Source: Symbiodinium kawagutii (Eukaryota; Sar; Dinophyceae; Suessiales; Symbiodiniaceae). From it: DNA of 64,000 nt. Where the stretch lies: the NCBI GenBank assembly GCA_009767595.1, contig VSDK01007166.1:413004-477003 (forward strand). The letters are read 5' to 3'. The notes under the pieces are model-generated. The model searched no databases. It saw only the letters and a program-made list of their open reading frames with translations, and was not told the DNA's origin. Numbering within the stretch: position 1 is the first letter of the stretch; every line of letters starts with the position of its first letter. Positions 53,331-63,455 of this stretch are shown here, piece after piece. Made by a program: the position numbers and the translations under genes.

Positions 53331-54116
53331 TTGGTGGATGTTCGGGATATACAGTGCATGCACTTGTCCAAAGAGATATCTATTGTGGCATGGTCCAGTG
53401 CCAACCAAGTCTTGACAGTGGAAGTGACGCTGAATGCTTAGTGGCCAACCGGTCAAAACGACCTAACAAGGACTAGTCAAAAAATACAAATGGACAACCA
53501 ACTAACCGAAGGACCAAAAAATATAGAATCAAATTTTCCATACCACCTCGACAACAGAAACTGGCTGGGCTGTTTCTACCCCAAAAACGTGGTTGGTTCT
53601 TTGCTGCCCAAAGCACCATCAGGCCGGCGAGGCTTTCGTCTGAAGATCCATCCTAACAATCGGCTGGTGACCAAAAATCATGTAGTTGTGTACTAATGCA
53701 GGAGGACAAGAACAAACCAACAAAAACATGCACGCGCACGCACAGATCTACACACATACATTTATGCTTTTATACTGTAAATACCAATATATTGTGTAAA
53801 TATGTTGTTTTGGGTGAACGCATGCCAATCATGCAAACGTGGGTTGTATTTCATGCTGTGAACACCGGTGTTGATCAAATCCAGGTTCCTATCAATAAAA
53901 TTGAGGTGGGACTAGCAGTAAACACATGACAATACATGCATATATTACGTAGTTGGCATGGCTCTGCGCAAATTTGGCCGTTCCAAATAAATCTAAAACG
54001 GAAAATGCGCTGCGTGCTCGTCGGCAAGTTGCAACACAAACCACTATTGGCCATGAATTAAGCAGTATTAAACACCAAATAACATCATAAACTATGGTAA
54101 CAACAAGAACGACAAC

Positions 54117-54223
54117 TCAATCGGGATACTCTTCACTTGGCGATAGCGCCTCTTCACCGTTTGTGTTGGGCACCAGGAAGTTCGACAGGTCTAAGCTGAA
54201 GCTGAAGATGTGGCGGTAGTAAC
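54117..54223 (-). CDS. terminal exon
   Basis: Acceptor CCCGAGCTCAGCAG| then YYRHIFSFSLDLSNFLV, PNTNGEEALSPSEEYPD and TGA. Acidic C-terminus, coding-like third positions. Downstream, on the minus strand, of the KEVSW copy at 54.8 kb, so it probably closes that gene. Confidence 0.65.
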
Positions 54224-54784
54224 CTGCTGAGCTCGGGGCTGTGCCGTGTTCCAAGGATGGGGTGTGATGCTTCGTGCTGGTGGATTATGGCTTTGAAATG
54301 TGGTTGATAACCATTGATGATATGTTTATTCATGTTGGTCAATGACGATGGATGATGGTCTTGACAATGGCTTTGATGTGGTTAGGCCATGATCTGGTTA
54401 GAACGTTTATTGCTAAGCACTATTACCGACTAACCAGGTTGTTGATGATAAACACGCTTGATTCTTATCACAAATAATTAATGCTCATAATGGTCTCACA
54501 AAAGTGGCTGATGGTTGACGTCGGTTGGTGAGGCGAAGTTCATATGAATCAACTCCCATGTAGAGTCATGATAACGAGATAATGCCCCATCACATGCTAG
54601 GTTTGTTACCGTGGATTTCGAGTGGACATATTGATGTTTGCTGATCATGGTTATCAAATGATGCTTGTGACCAATTTGGCAACGGTTTACTGTCTGTTTC
54701 TTAGATTGATGATGGCTAGTACTGGTCAATGATTGTTCATGACGCTTAGGGATGGCTGATCATGGCTAGTGATGGTGGGATCAC

Positions 54785-54857
54785 GGCCACTTTCACTGGT
54801 GATTCGCCCCAGCACTTCCCACTGTTGCCAAGAAACCTCCTTGCCACTCAATGGCAC
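54785..54857 (-). CDS. coding exon, KEVSW-type copy 2
   Basis: Acceptor AACCTGGTGGAAG| then VPLSGKEVSWQQWEVLG, RITSESG. It matches KEVSWDNWEEL of 51156-51263. Possible donor GTGGCC|GTGATC. A second open frame (LLANLVEGAIEWQG) is judged a shadow because of that match. Confidence 0.57.
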
Positions 54858-55532
54858 CTTCCACCAGGTTCGCCAGCAAGGCCTGCAAACAGCGACGGCA
54901 TTAGTCGTGGGATGCTTGCTTTTGAGCGTAGTGTGAATAACTGCATACAAATAAGCAATGAAATGCATTTAGAGTAATTATCATAGTCAGTTAATCGTGT
55001 GGTCATATGTATATGTTATTCATGTAAATCTATGTAGCAATCAAACATGTACAAGTACATCGATATATGCATGCACATGAACCAAAAATGTATTCAAAAA
55101 CAACAGTACATCCACACGCACACACTGCTTGGCAATGTGCACATTTGTCCCTGCAAATGCCACGTTATAAACGACTGTATGTGCATACCAAAATAAATAT
55201 GTGTTGAAAAAGTAAAGAAATATATGTACATGTATTTATACGATGGAAAAATGTTTACCGATACAATGATGCACTGTATGTGCTATTTCATGTATTCTAC
55301 TGATTCTACTGTGCTGCGGCCCGTGAAGGTATTTAAAGGCATATATGCAGGCATGTGTAGGTTTTCGTCTAAATTTGTGCATGCAAAGATCATATGCATC
55401 CCAACTTCTTTCTGCATGTACCTCATGTATGGAAGCATGCGTGGTTGCCAACGACCAAGAAACAAACACGTGCTGGGTCAACAGTCATCAATATGATATG
55501 ATTTCTGAGTGGTTCCAAAACTTGGAAAGGAC

Positions 55533-55607
55533 TCAAGCAGGCTTTCCCTTACAAGTCACGCCAAGTTTATCCAGCAAGCGCCAGCACTCCCCACGGCACC
55601 GGTATGG
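55533..55607 (-). CDS. weak candidate terminal exon
   Basis: The minus frame reads PYRCRGECWRLLDKLG, VTCKGKPA, TGA. The acceptor is not defined. Confidence 0.3.
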   Translation of the reverse strand, partial: PYRCRGECWRLLDKLGVTCKGKPA

Positions 55608-56109
55608 GCATCAACCCTTGAACTCTGAGTTGAACACTCCTTGCAGCTAGCTGGTTGTGGGTAGGTGGAGTACACCAAAAGCGGGGATCTTCGCTGAAGC
55701 GAAAGCTTTTGAAAGTTCATCTATGCGCAAAGCCGTGGGCAAAAATCCTGATGTTGACACAGCTGAACTGGTGCACAATCAGCTCCTAACAAAGGAGCTA
55801 CAAGCGAACGAGGATCCTTGCTAGGTGTTGTGATTCGCAAGGATTCAGGGCCCTGTTCATACCTGATAAATTCTACTGATTCTAGGAATATCTCCGATCC
55901 TGTGCGAATGCATGTGCAGCGTCAAGCATCACAACGCTATTTGCAGGCATGAAACACATGCACTCAAGCTCGCAAGCCTTCACATATACAATGGTAACCG
56001 TGTCAACATAAATGGAACTAACCATCGACTAAGCACTAGGTGACCATTGGTTTATATGGTTTACCATTAAAAAATAATTTGTGACTTCACCTGAGAACAC
56101 CCCTGGTAC

Positions 56110-56177
56110 CTTGGCTCCCCAATACAGGGCTGTAAGGATATCCTGGCTCCAAGCAGCTCCCTCCCAACCACCCGGTG
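56110..56177 (-). CDS. WG-K type exon, copy 2
   Basis: Acceptor CACCAAAGACTGAG| then PGGWEGAAWSQDILTA, LYWGAK and donor GAGCCAAG|GTACC. It matches the exon at 49095-49158. A second minus frame beginning after GGCATGCCCAG| (MIDTIDMDDFLQTF, PKTEHRVVGRELLG) overlaps it and may be the preceding exon. Confidence 0.55.
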
Positions 56178-56247
56178 CTCAGTCTTTGGTGGCTGGGTGA
56201 AGGTCTGAAGGAAGTCATCCATGTCGATGGTGTCGATCATCTGGGCA
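56178..56247 (-). CDS. candidate exon
   Basis: After ATGGCATGCCCAG| the minus frame reads MIDTIDMDDFLQTFTQPP, acidic and coding-like. It runs on into the next block in a different frame from the WG-K exon; a very short intron or a frameshift would be needed, so the right border is unsure. Confidence 0.42.
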
Positions 56248-56696
56248 TGCCATGATGTCCCGTGGTTGTGGTTGCTGGGCCAGTCCCATACTCAAGGCTT
56301 AGTGATCAAAGATCCATAAATCTAGCTTGTGATTTTCCATCAAACATCTGAGCGATTCTTTGCCAACCAATGATTGCTGTTATTACTGATTATGATTTTT
56401 TGACTGCGCCCTCCAAATGGACCTTCGGCGACGCCATCCCGAAATTGATGAACTGTATTTGCCATGACTTTAAGCTATTTCTTAATGGTTAACCTCCCGA
56501 CTTGGTGCCGCTTAAGGCATAGCAATGGCTGTTCACCAACGACGCCAGGCACCACGGCGCATGACCCCATGGCTCCGCGCACCAATGTTTCCACACGTGG
56601 ATCTGCATAGAACTTCACGGCGGAGTGGTTGGAGGCGGCGCCTCCCGCGGTGGATAGCGACTCAAGCGATTCACCGACAGCAACTAACCATTGATA

Positions 56697-56799
56697 TGGT
56701 AGTTTCTCAAAATAGCGATACCCCCAAATCATCCAGTTTATAATCATTTCTAGAACTAAACCAACTATTTTTGGGGTTCCCTATTTTGAGAAACAGCCA
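56697..56799 (+). mobile_element. MITE family B, complete, 103 bp
   Basis: TGGTAGTTTCTCAAAATAGCG at the left and CTATTTTGAGAAACAGCCA at the right, flanked by TA on both sides. Interior CATCCAGTTTATAATCATTT and AAACCAACTATTTTTGGGG. Same length as the copy at 62633-62735. TA duplication suggests a Tc1/mariner-type source. Confidence 0.9.
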
Positions 56800-57609
56800 T
56801 ATGGGCCTGAGATGAACAATATGCACAGTAGAGGGAAAAACAATCATTGATATGATGCTGTGGCACTAAAGTGGCATACCTATCTTCCTTAGGTAATTCT
56901 TACCATCACCTCATAGTTGATACAGGTATAGCAAATAACTGACTGATAGGTGAAATACCAATTGATAAACTATCATTGAGTAAAAACAACATTGGCTTAG
57001 TTAGTGGCTGTAAGAACTACAGCAAACATGAAACGATATACACAACTATAGGGTATATAAATTCCAGATTAACCATCCCAATAGTTCATTGTGAACAATC
57101 AAAAGGTAGCAAGCAGCCTATGGATAGTGTGGGGCATATAGATACTAGCCCATTTCAAGCAATAGGCGTATATACCATGCATAATGAATACTAACCAGAA
57201 AATAGGGTATCAAGGGTATATAGACCCTAGGCGAAAACAACAATTGGGTGGATAAATCAATAAGTTCACAGTACCTGTGCGAAAGTGCAAGAAAGGTGTT
57301 GCATGCAAGCAACCAAATTGTTTCAATGTAGCTACATCAGCAAGCTTGACAATAAGAGGTATGAACAATGAATATTAGAATCATCAATGGGCATCAATAG
57401 TGACAGGCAAAAGATACATTAGCAGTAGAACATGCTATAACAAAAACACTTGTGACCCAAGTGTGTATATAAAGTGATGGCAACCACCTCTGATATGAGT
57501 ACATAATGATCACTGGAGCTGGAAGGTTCCGTGCCGCTACTGCCACAGCTCAGTCCGGCGAAAATTTCCCAGCGATTTGTTGGCAACTCATCGGCGTCCT
57601 GTTGACAAC

Positions 57610-57724
57610 CCCGGTGGTACGATGTTTCAGCCTCCGTCCATCCGTCGCTTCCCAAGCGCAATCCGAGATGCGATAGGCCAAACTGGCCGTGAAGATGATG
57701 GCAGTGAAGTACACTGTGACCATC
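57610..57724 (-). CDS. coding exon with membrane segment
   Basis: Acceptor TTCCAGCCACACCCCAG| then MVTVYFTAIIFTASLAY, RISDCAWEATDGRRLKH, and a possible donor ACCGGG|GTTGTC. The first 16 residues could span a membrane. A second minus frame (DADELPTNRWEIFAGL, 57419-57661) follows and may be the next exon. A long plus ORF (57577-57933) is also open but has poorer third positions. Confidence 0.58.
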
Positions 57725-58093
57725 CTGGGGTGTGGCTGGAAACCAAGGGGGCCAAGGCTATGCAAGGCTCGCATTCCGGTTCAACTGTTCACCCTGAAAT
57801 TTCACTGAACAAGTCAGCTGGCATCTTTAGCGCATGCTGCAAAGAGGAATTGGGCAAGGCACCACCCGCAAATTATAGATGTTTATGTGCACAATCATAC
57901 AAAATATATATCAAAATATATAAGTTAGACTGATCGTGCTAAAAAAATAGATGCTCAACATATCAAACATGTACACTCCAGCCTTAACGTTCGCCCCACC
58001 ACATAAAACGCCACTGCAATGGAGCATGTTGTACAAGGTCGAGATGGCTTGGACAAGATGCGAAAACACTGGCTATATGCAGTGATTTATAGT

Positions 58094-58157
58094 TAAGGGT
58101 TTTAGGGTTTTGGTTTTAGGGTTTTAGGGTTTTAGGGTTTGAGGTTAAGGGTTTGAT
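58094..58157 (+). repeat. interstitial telomere-like TTTTAGGG array
   Basis: Reads AAGGGTTTTAGGGTTTTGG, then TTTTAGGG three times, and a degenerate TTTGAGGTTAAGGGTTTG tail. TTTTAGGG is a known algal telomere unit, and TTTAGGG is the plant/dinoflagellate type. The array is about 60 bp and internal. Confidence 0.85.
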
Positions 58158-58299
58158 AACTCAGAAGTCGAAAAACAATGGCCCTGTGCAGGAATTTGAG
58201 CGTTGGGAAATGTTATCAGACCCATGCGGGGCAAACCCTAAGGCTCGGGCGAACATGTATTGTACACGGTACACGGTGAACAAGCAATACAATCCACAA

Positions 58300-59190
58300 A
58301 AAACGCTACCAACCAATATTGGCATGCATTAGCCATTGAGCATATCGTTGACCATCATGGACCCTGGTTCTTGATGTGCTGTAGCTGTATTACATCCTCG
58401 TCGCCAAGTCGAGGATGAGTTCTGCGATGTCTGTAGGCATACCTCAGTCTAGCCACCCTACATAGTCTACCACACTTGGTAGTTGCCCGTCTCAGTCGAC
58501 CCAGACAAGTCCTGTCAAAGAACGTTCACGCAGAATAGCTCAGTGCTTTCAGATGGGAGGTTGCGTCCCTTTTCTCGGAACCAAAAAAAACAAAAGCGAT
58601 ACCGAAAAATGGTCTCACCAAAACAAAGTCTCATGCCGGGAAACCGTGTCTCCGTGGAAGGTTTGTTCACCAGTGAACAACAGCAGGACTCCCAAGCAAC
58701 ACCATGTGGTCTCCAGCTCCACCCAAACTGACAAGAGTCAGTGCCAGAACGAGCTTGTCCTGGTATCTCATGCCTCGGCGCACCGGATCTGGAAGCGCCC
58801 TATGTCTTTGTAGTTGATGATTTGGAACCGGGCATGATTTTGTTATGCTGGTAAGCCCAGGGTTGGGGAATTGATGGGCGGTCTCCAATTTTCGGGGTTC
58901 AGCTCTGCAAAGCAGAATGCTTTCAGATAACGCAGCTGGTTGCCTCAAGTTTGGGGAGAAAAGCACCCCGAATGATGCTTTGCAGAATGGTTGGCGACTG
59001 GAGATTCAGAACCCAAAGCAGGTTAGTTGACAATGCCATGGAATGCCCAGCCAATTGAAAAATGACCCATTCAAGGTCCAAAATGGACACGTGGTCAAGG
59101 GACTTGATCCATGAACCGCCATCCACTAGGATTAGTAAATAACCATCCTTAAGCATCGTCGCCGACCATCACTTATGAACCACTTACCAC
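58300..59190. other. no firmly supported gene
   Basis: Short islands near 58735-58815 are open on both strands (plus NELVLVSHASAHRIWK; minus PVRRGMRYQDKLVL) without clear splice borders. Confidence 0.35.
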
Positions 59191-59559
59191 CAAGAACCNN
59201 NNNNNNNNAAAAGATGAATTCCCCTCCCCGCCTCCCACCACCATACCACCATGATCCGGACTGTAAAGGGTCACCACTAACTCCGCTTCCCACTTCAACA
59301 TGTCTCAAGCGGTGCCTCCTTTGTAAAACAAAAAAGGCACTTTTAGGGTTGCATGGCACCTCTGGAACCCCCCCCGGCCCAACAAAAAACAAAACATACA
59401 CGTCTCATCATGTTTCTTCAAGAACAAGTGCTCCAAACGCGCAAACAGGCACACACACACAAACAAACTTGATTTTCACGTACATACCATACTTGATAAA
59501 CTTAAACAGGTGTATCAGGGTATCTGTCTCTTTCAACATTGTATACACACATATGAAAA

Positions 59560-59705
59560 CATAAATATCTATATATCTATCTGTCTATCCAATTTAATCC
59601 AATCAATCTAGTCCAAGCCAGTCCAATTCAATCTATCTCAGTATGTTCGTAGATCATGTTTATTTATCCAATCTAATCCCATCTAATCCAATCTAATCTA
59701 TCTCA
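59560..59705. repeat. ATCTATCTATC and CCAATCTAATC repeats
   Basis: ATCTATATATCTATCTGTC followed by several diverged CCAATCTAATCCAATC units ending in CTATCTCAGT, the last of which occurs twice. Confidence 0.85.
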
Positions 59706-59733
59706 GTGTGCTCAAGATTCATCCATCATGAAC

Positions 59734-59853
59734 GCTCAACTTGCTGCGCGACTCTGACACCCTGCCCCAGCGACGTCGGATGATATCACGATCCATCTCC
59801 ACGCTGCTGCCCGTGCCGGCACCCGTGCCACCCCCCACGGCCAGGAGGATCTC
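59734..59853 (-). CDS. coding exon, glycine-rich
   Basis: Acceptor AGCCGCAGCCCCCAG| then EILLAVGGGTGAGTGSS, VEMDRDIIRRRWGRVS, ESRSKLS and donor TTGAGC|GTTCAT; exactly 40 codons, third-position G+C about 79%. GGGTGAGTG is a flexible or nucleotide-binding-like glycine run, but the rest fits no family I know. The frame stops soon after (TGA), so it could also be terminal. Confidence 0.68.
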
Positions 59854-59991
59854 CTGGGGGCTGCGGCTGACACGTTGCGGCCTCGAAGCCTTAACTTACA
59901 TCAATCCATCGGTTTTAGCCAACCAGTTCGTTGTTTCACCTTAATTGTTGTGCTTATCATCCCTTATTTTTGACCATCATTAACCGGTTGG

Positions 59992-60131
59992 CCGGTTGGT
60001 GGTTTCAAGCCCTATGAAAAATATGAGTCAACCACATACAAACCCGCGGACAGAGTCCAAGCAGCCCTGGTGCTGCGACCATTTGTTCATATCTACTGGG
60101 AAAATGAAAAATGTTTCAAACCACCAACCGG
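59992..60131 (+). mobile_element. MITE family A with an internal GC-rich insertion
   Basis: CCGGTTGGTGGTTTCAAGCC to AAACCACCAACCGG with 14-bp ends. Between GTCAACCACATACAAACC and GACCATTTGTTCATATC sits about 34 bp of GC-rich sequence (CGGACAGAGTCCAAGCAG) absent from other copies. Confidence 0.88.
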
Positions 60132-60169
60132 ATAAGAATGTTTGATGTTTGATCTTGGGATGACTTTGT

Positions 60170-60790
60170 TAATAGTGCTATCAATGATTCAATGATGACT
60201 TAGTTTGAACCAATCAAATGGTTATGTTGACGATGACTTCGTAAACAAGAGTCCTGAATGGCTAGATAGCTACAACGTCTTTGTGATGACTTGGTAATGG
60301 CGACTTTGTCCAATTGTCAAAGATCGACATTGTTGACCACCATTATTGGCCAACATTCACAGAAATCAATCATTGTATCATTATTCAAAAGCATTGACCA
60401 TCCATCATGAATAGCGCTAGCTCTGAACTAGCCATGCACCATTCATTGACGATAATCAATTGCCAACTACTAAATAGCAAGACATAGCAAGCAAGAAAAG
60501 CAAGAAACCAACAAACCGCGCTGAACCGCACAGATTGAACAAAGAAACACCAGCTATTTGTGATTAGGTCATCTTCAATCTAAGAACCATGATCAACTGG
60601 GGTCCAAAAAAATGTTAGCCTATGAAATCCAAACTAGGTCCAGGTGCTGTTTCGAAGCCCTCTACTTTGAGAGGGGGTTAGGATGTGACCATGGTGACCG
60701 GTCACCGGTTCTCCTTGGCAGAGGGGCTCTCCTTGTCGTCCTGACAGGAAAAAATGGATGGTGATTATAAGGCAGTAGTTTGATGTGGCA
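60170..60790. other. gene-free stretch
   Basis: ATGATGAC/CCATCATG low-complexity sequence; a GGTGACCGGTCACC palindrome lies near 60693. No exon-like island. Confidence 0.5.
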
Positions 60791-60794
60791 ATAA

Positions 60795-60908
60795 ATGGTT
60801 GGTGGTTAAACCACCTTTCTCAAAAAACATGCTGGTCAACCAGCCATGTAGGATTTGTCAAAAACTGGTTAAGCTTGGGAAAATAAAAATGTTTGAAACC
60901 GTCAGCCA
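60795..60908 (+). mobile_element. MITE family A copy
   Basis: ATGGTTGGTGGTTAAACCACC, GGTCAACCAGCCATG, GCTTGGGAAAATAAAAATG, GAAACCGTCAGCCAAA. Ends eroded. Confidence 0.7.
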
Positions 60909-61993
60909 AATAACATTCTGAAATATAGTTACTAGCCGTCGGTAGTGGTTAGGAGTGATGGTTGATAACAGCTTCTATGGCAAAAGAAATTAATGCCTCA
61001 GACCTTTCTGGCTTGGGAAGCAGCTCATTCTGGGCTGGGAAAAAACACACCAACGCGAACAGTTCTGACGATGCAACACAAAAATTCGATTTTTGCAAAG
61101 TTTGTGATTCTCAAGATGCATCGACCATGGCCAGATCTGGCAAATATTTGAACAACCCTCGCTCGCTCTCATGATGCAAGGGGCTTGTCAGCAACTCACC
61201 TAGTCCTTGCACAAACAACTAGTACCAAGTTCCTGTCGCTACGCGGGTCACCGGCCTGCCACATTTCGATCCGGTGTGTGCGTCCAACACCTGAACCCGT
61301 GGTTGCGACCCCGGAAGTGCCAGTGCAAACACTTCCACATGGTTCACCAAATAGCCATATTCCAGCCAGCTATGCCAAAGGGCAAACAAATTGATGGATA
61401 AAGTTGATTTGTATCAAACGATGGTTGGTGAGGTCAACGAAATCGAGATTTGTGCAATGTCCCAGGTAGAGATGCAAAAACATGTAAATAAAACAAATTA
61501 ACCACCAGCCGCCAGCCTCAACCTGTGATCACCATTGAAAAGCTACCTGTGGCAAGGGCACCCTACAAGCTTATGGGCGTATACATGATGTACAAGTAAA
61601 CAGGCGGGCATGTGCAAAAGCGGTACCACTATTTTGGCACATACCCAAGTGGTAGACAGATTCAAGCATACATCCGCATATGCCCTGCGGGATTTGAAAT
61701 GTGCATGCTATGAACATTTGCATGGCAATCCAGTCCAACAAAAATGGCAAATGCACACCCTGAAAAAAAGCTCTTGCCCGAGTGAGTATAGATACTCCCT
61801 TCATGAACATGACCTTGTCACAAAAGCACATGCCAACCAAACTCCCATAGTTGTCAACAAAGTTACGGGTTCAAACTTGAAACTCTAGTGGTACCTTGGC
61901 TGAAGCATTTCTTCCCTCCGTTTCAAGGACTCAACGTAAAACGGCAGCTACCGATTCCCAACGACACCAACGACGGCGAACACGCAGCTGTAG

Positions 61994-62188
61994 TTATCGA
62001 AATGGAGTCCCATACGAACCTTGGATAAAACCTTGGCAGTTAGCGTTCATTATGGATATAGCATTATAGTATAGCATGCTTACTGGGTGATCCATCCGAA
62101 GAAATCCTAGCTGAACCATCACTAGCTGAGGATCTCGCATGCAACGTATATGTTTTTCAGCCAATCTCTTTCCTTGCGCTCTCGATGC
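61994..62188 (-). CDS. open frame starting at a family A acceptor
   Basis: On minus, the family A copy at 62189-62290 ends CACCAACCAG| and the sequence after it is open for 65 codons: ASRAQGKRLAEKHIRCM, RDPQLVMVQLGFLRMD, ending in TGA. The start is exon-like; the end is less so. No donor is fixed. Confidence 0.35.
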   Translation of the reverse strand, partial: ASRAQGKRLAEKHIRCMRDPQLVMVQLGFLRMDHPVSMLYYNAISIMNANCQGFIQGSYGTPFR

Positions 62189-62290
62189 CTGGTTGGTGGT
62201 TTCAACCCTATGAAAAATATCTGCCAAACCAACCAAACAACCATTTGCCAATATTAGGGAAACAAAAACCTCTGAATCAAACCACCAACT
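62189..62290 (+). mobile_element. MITE family A copy
   Basis: CTGGTTGGTGGTTTCAACCC, CTATGAAAAATATCTGCC, ACCATTTGCCAATATTAGGG, AAACCACCAACTCC. Read on minus, it starts GTTGGTGG and ends CCACCAACCAG. Confidence 0.85.
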
Positions 62291-62492
62291 CCAAAACGTA
62301 GTTGATGAATCATCATTGTTGATTAAACTGCTGTGTTCTAAACCCCCAATTATTTATCAGAATTAATCAACCCCTATATAGCCTCTATAAATCCCTGCAA
62401 ACCCTCAAGGTGAACCTCAACCCCTAACCCCCATGTCGCCCCTACATGGCCCCTAAAACCATCAGCCTGACCATGACCTGTGCTGCTGCCAG

Positions 62493-62593
62493 GTGGCGTT
62501 GCGCCAGCCTCAAGTTCTCATGTGCGACCGTTGGATGCCCGCGGTCTTGTACCACGTTGTTGGGCACCTGTGGGAGGCTGATGAACTATACCG
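62493..62593 (+). CDS. candidate exon ending at a family A element
   Basis: Acceptor CCTGTGCTGCTGCCAG| then VALRQPQVLMCDRWMPA, VLYHVVGHLWEADELY; it ends CTATACCG|GTTGGTGG, with the donor formed by the element's first bases. The minus strand has a rival exon (VPNNVVQDRGHPTVAHEN, acceptor GCCTCCCACAG|), so this is not secure. Confidence 0.4.
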
Positions 62594-62808
62594 GTTGGTG
62601 GATGAACCACCCCTATGAAACTATGAAAAATATGGTGGTTTCCCAAAATAGGGGTACCCCTCAATCATCCATTATTAACCATTTGTAGCAATAAACCAAC
62701 CATTTCGGGGATACCCCTACTTTGAGAAACCACCATATGCTAGTCAGCCAACCATTTGTTAAGGATTACGTTTAGAGAAATAAAAGATGTTTAAAGCAAC
62801 AAGCCAGC
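62591..62808 (+). mobile_element. MITE family A copy split by a nested family B element
   Basis: CCGGTTGGTGGATGAACCACC and CCCTATGAAACTATGAAAAA, then the nested family B copy, then AGTCAGCCAACCATTTGTTA, AGAGAAATAAAAGATG and AACAAGCCAGC. Without the insert the element is about 113 bp. On plus it starts GT and ends CCAG; on minus its end reads CCG, so only the plus orientation gives GT-AG. Confidence 0.85.
62633..62735 (+). mobile_element. MITE family B, complete, nested
   Basis: TGGTGGTTTCCCAAAATAGG to CTACTTTGAGAAACCACCA, 103 bp, flanked by TA on each side. Inverted ends match over about 28 bp with a few mismatches. It interrupts a family A element, so family B moved later here. Confidence 0.93.
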
Positions 62809-63066
62809 ATAAGGAACCAGAACTGTACCAGCAACCAGAAGGAGTCGCCACGCCATGCCCAAAGTCCTTGGTGGGGTCTCCTCTGGCCACATCTGCTATG
62901 GTTTCAGGATGGCATAGTTTGGGAAGTTGAACAAACAGCTGCTTCCACCACGGTTTCGCCAGCTTCAACATCTACCGGCAAAAGCATGCGTGGCACCTTG
63001 CAAAATACCATGTATAACCAGCAAACAGTTCGAACTGTTGTCTCGGGTGAAACCCAGCCAGGCTAG
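62808..63066 (+). CDS. open frame following the family A element
   Basis: If the element is removed as an intron (CG|GT...CCAG|C), the frame continues for 86 codons to TAG: NQNCTSNQKESPRHAQS, WWGLLWPHLLWFQDGI, TAASTTVSPASTSTGKS. Such a long open frame in phase is notable, but the minus strand (KPWWKQLFVQLPKLCH, ADVARGDPTKDFGH) is also open. Confidence 0.33.
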
Positions 63067-63249
63067 AAACAAGACTCCTTGATCCAATCGCACAACCAAT
63101 CCTGTTTTAACTTGACATGGCTGAGATTACAACACAATGGCATGCTCAAATGTGGTGCACATGAAATCAATCCCAATGCTTCCCGTTACCCTTATACTAG
63201 GTAACCAGCTGGTACCATTGCTGTGACTGGGGTTGGTTACTTATTGCAA

Positions 63250-63455
63250 CTGGCGGGTGGTTGAACCACCCTATGAAACACATGCTTGTCAACCATCCAA
63301 CCAACCATTGCTGGATACATTTGTTACCATAACTGGTTGGAATGGTTAGCTGGATAAGTAGTCAACCATCACATCTGTCAACCATCCAACCAACCACCCA
63401 ACCAACCAACCACCAAACCACCCACCCACCCAACCACCCAACCAACCAACCATAA
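63250..63455 (+). mobile_element. MITE family A remnant with expanded CCAA tract
   Basis: CTGGCGGGTGGTTGAACCACC and CCTATGAAACACATGCTTG begin a family A copy; its CAACCAACC core appears to have expanded into a long (CCAA/CCAC)n stretch (63360-63455). Confidence 0.6.
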
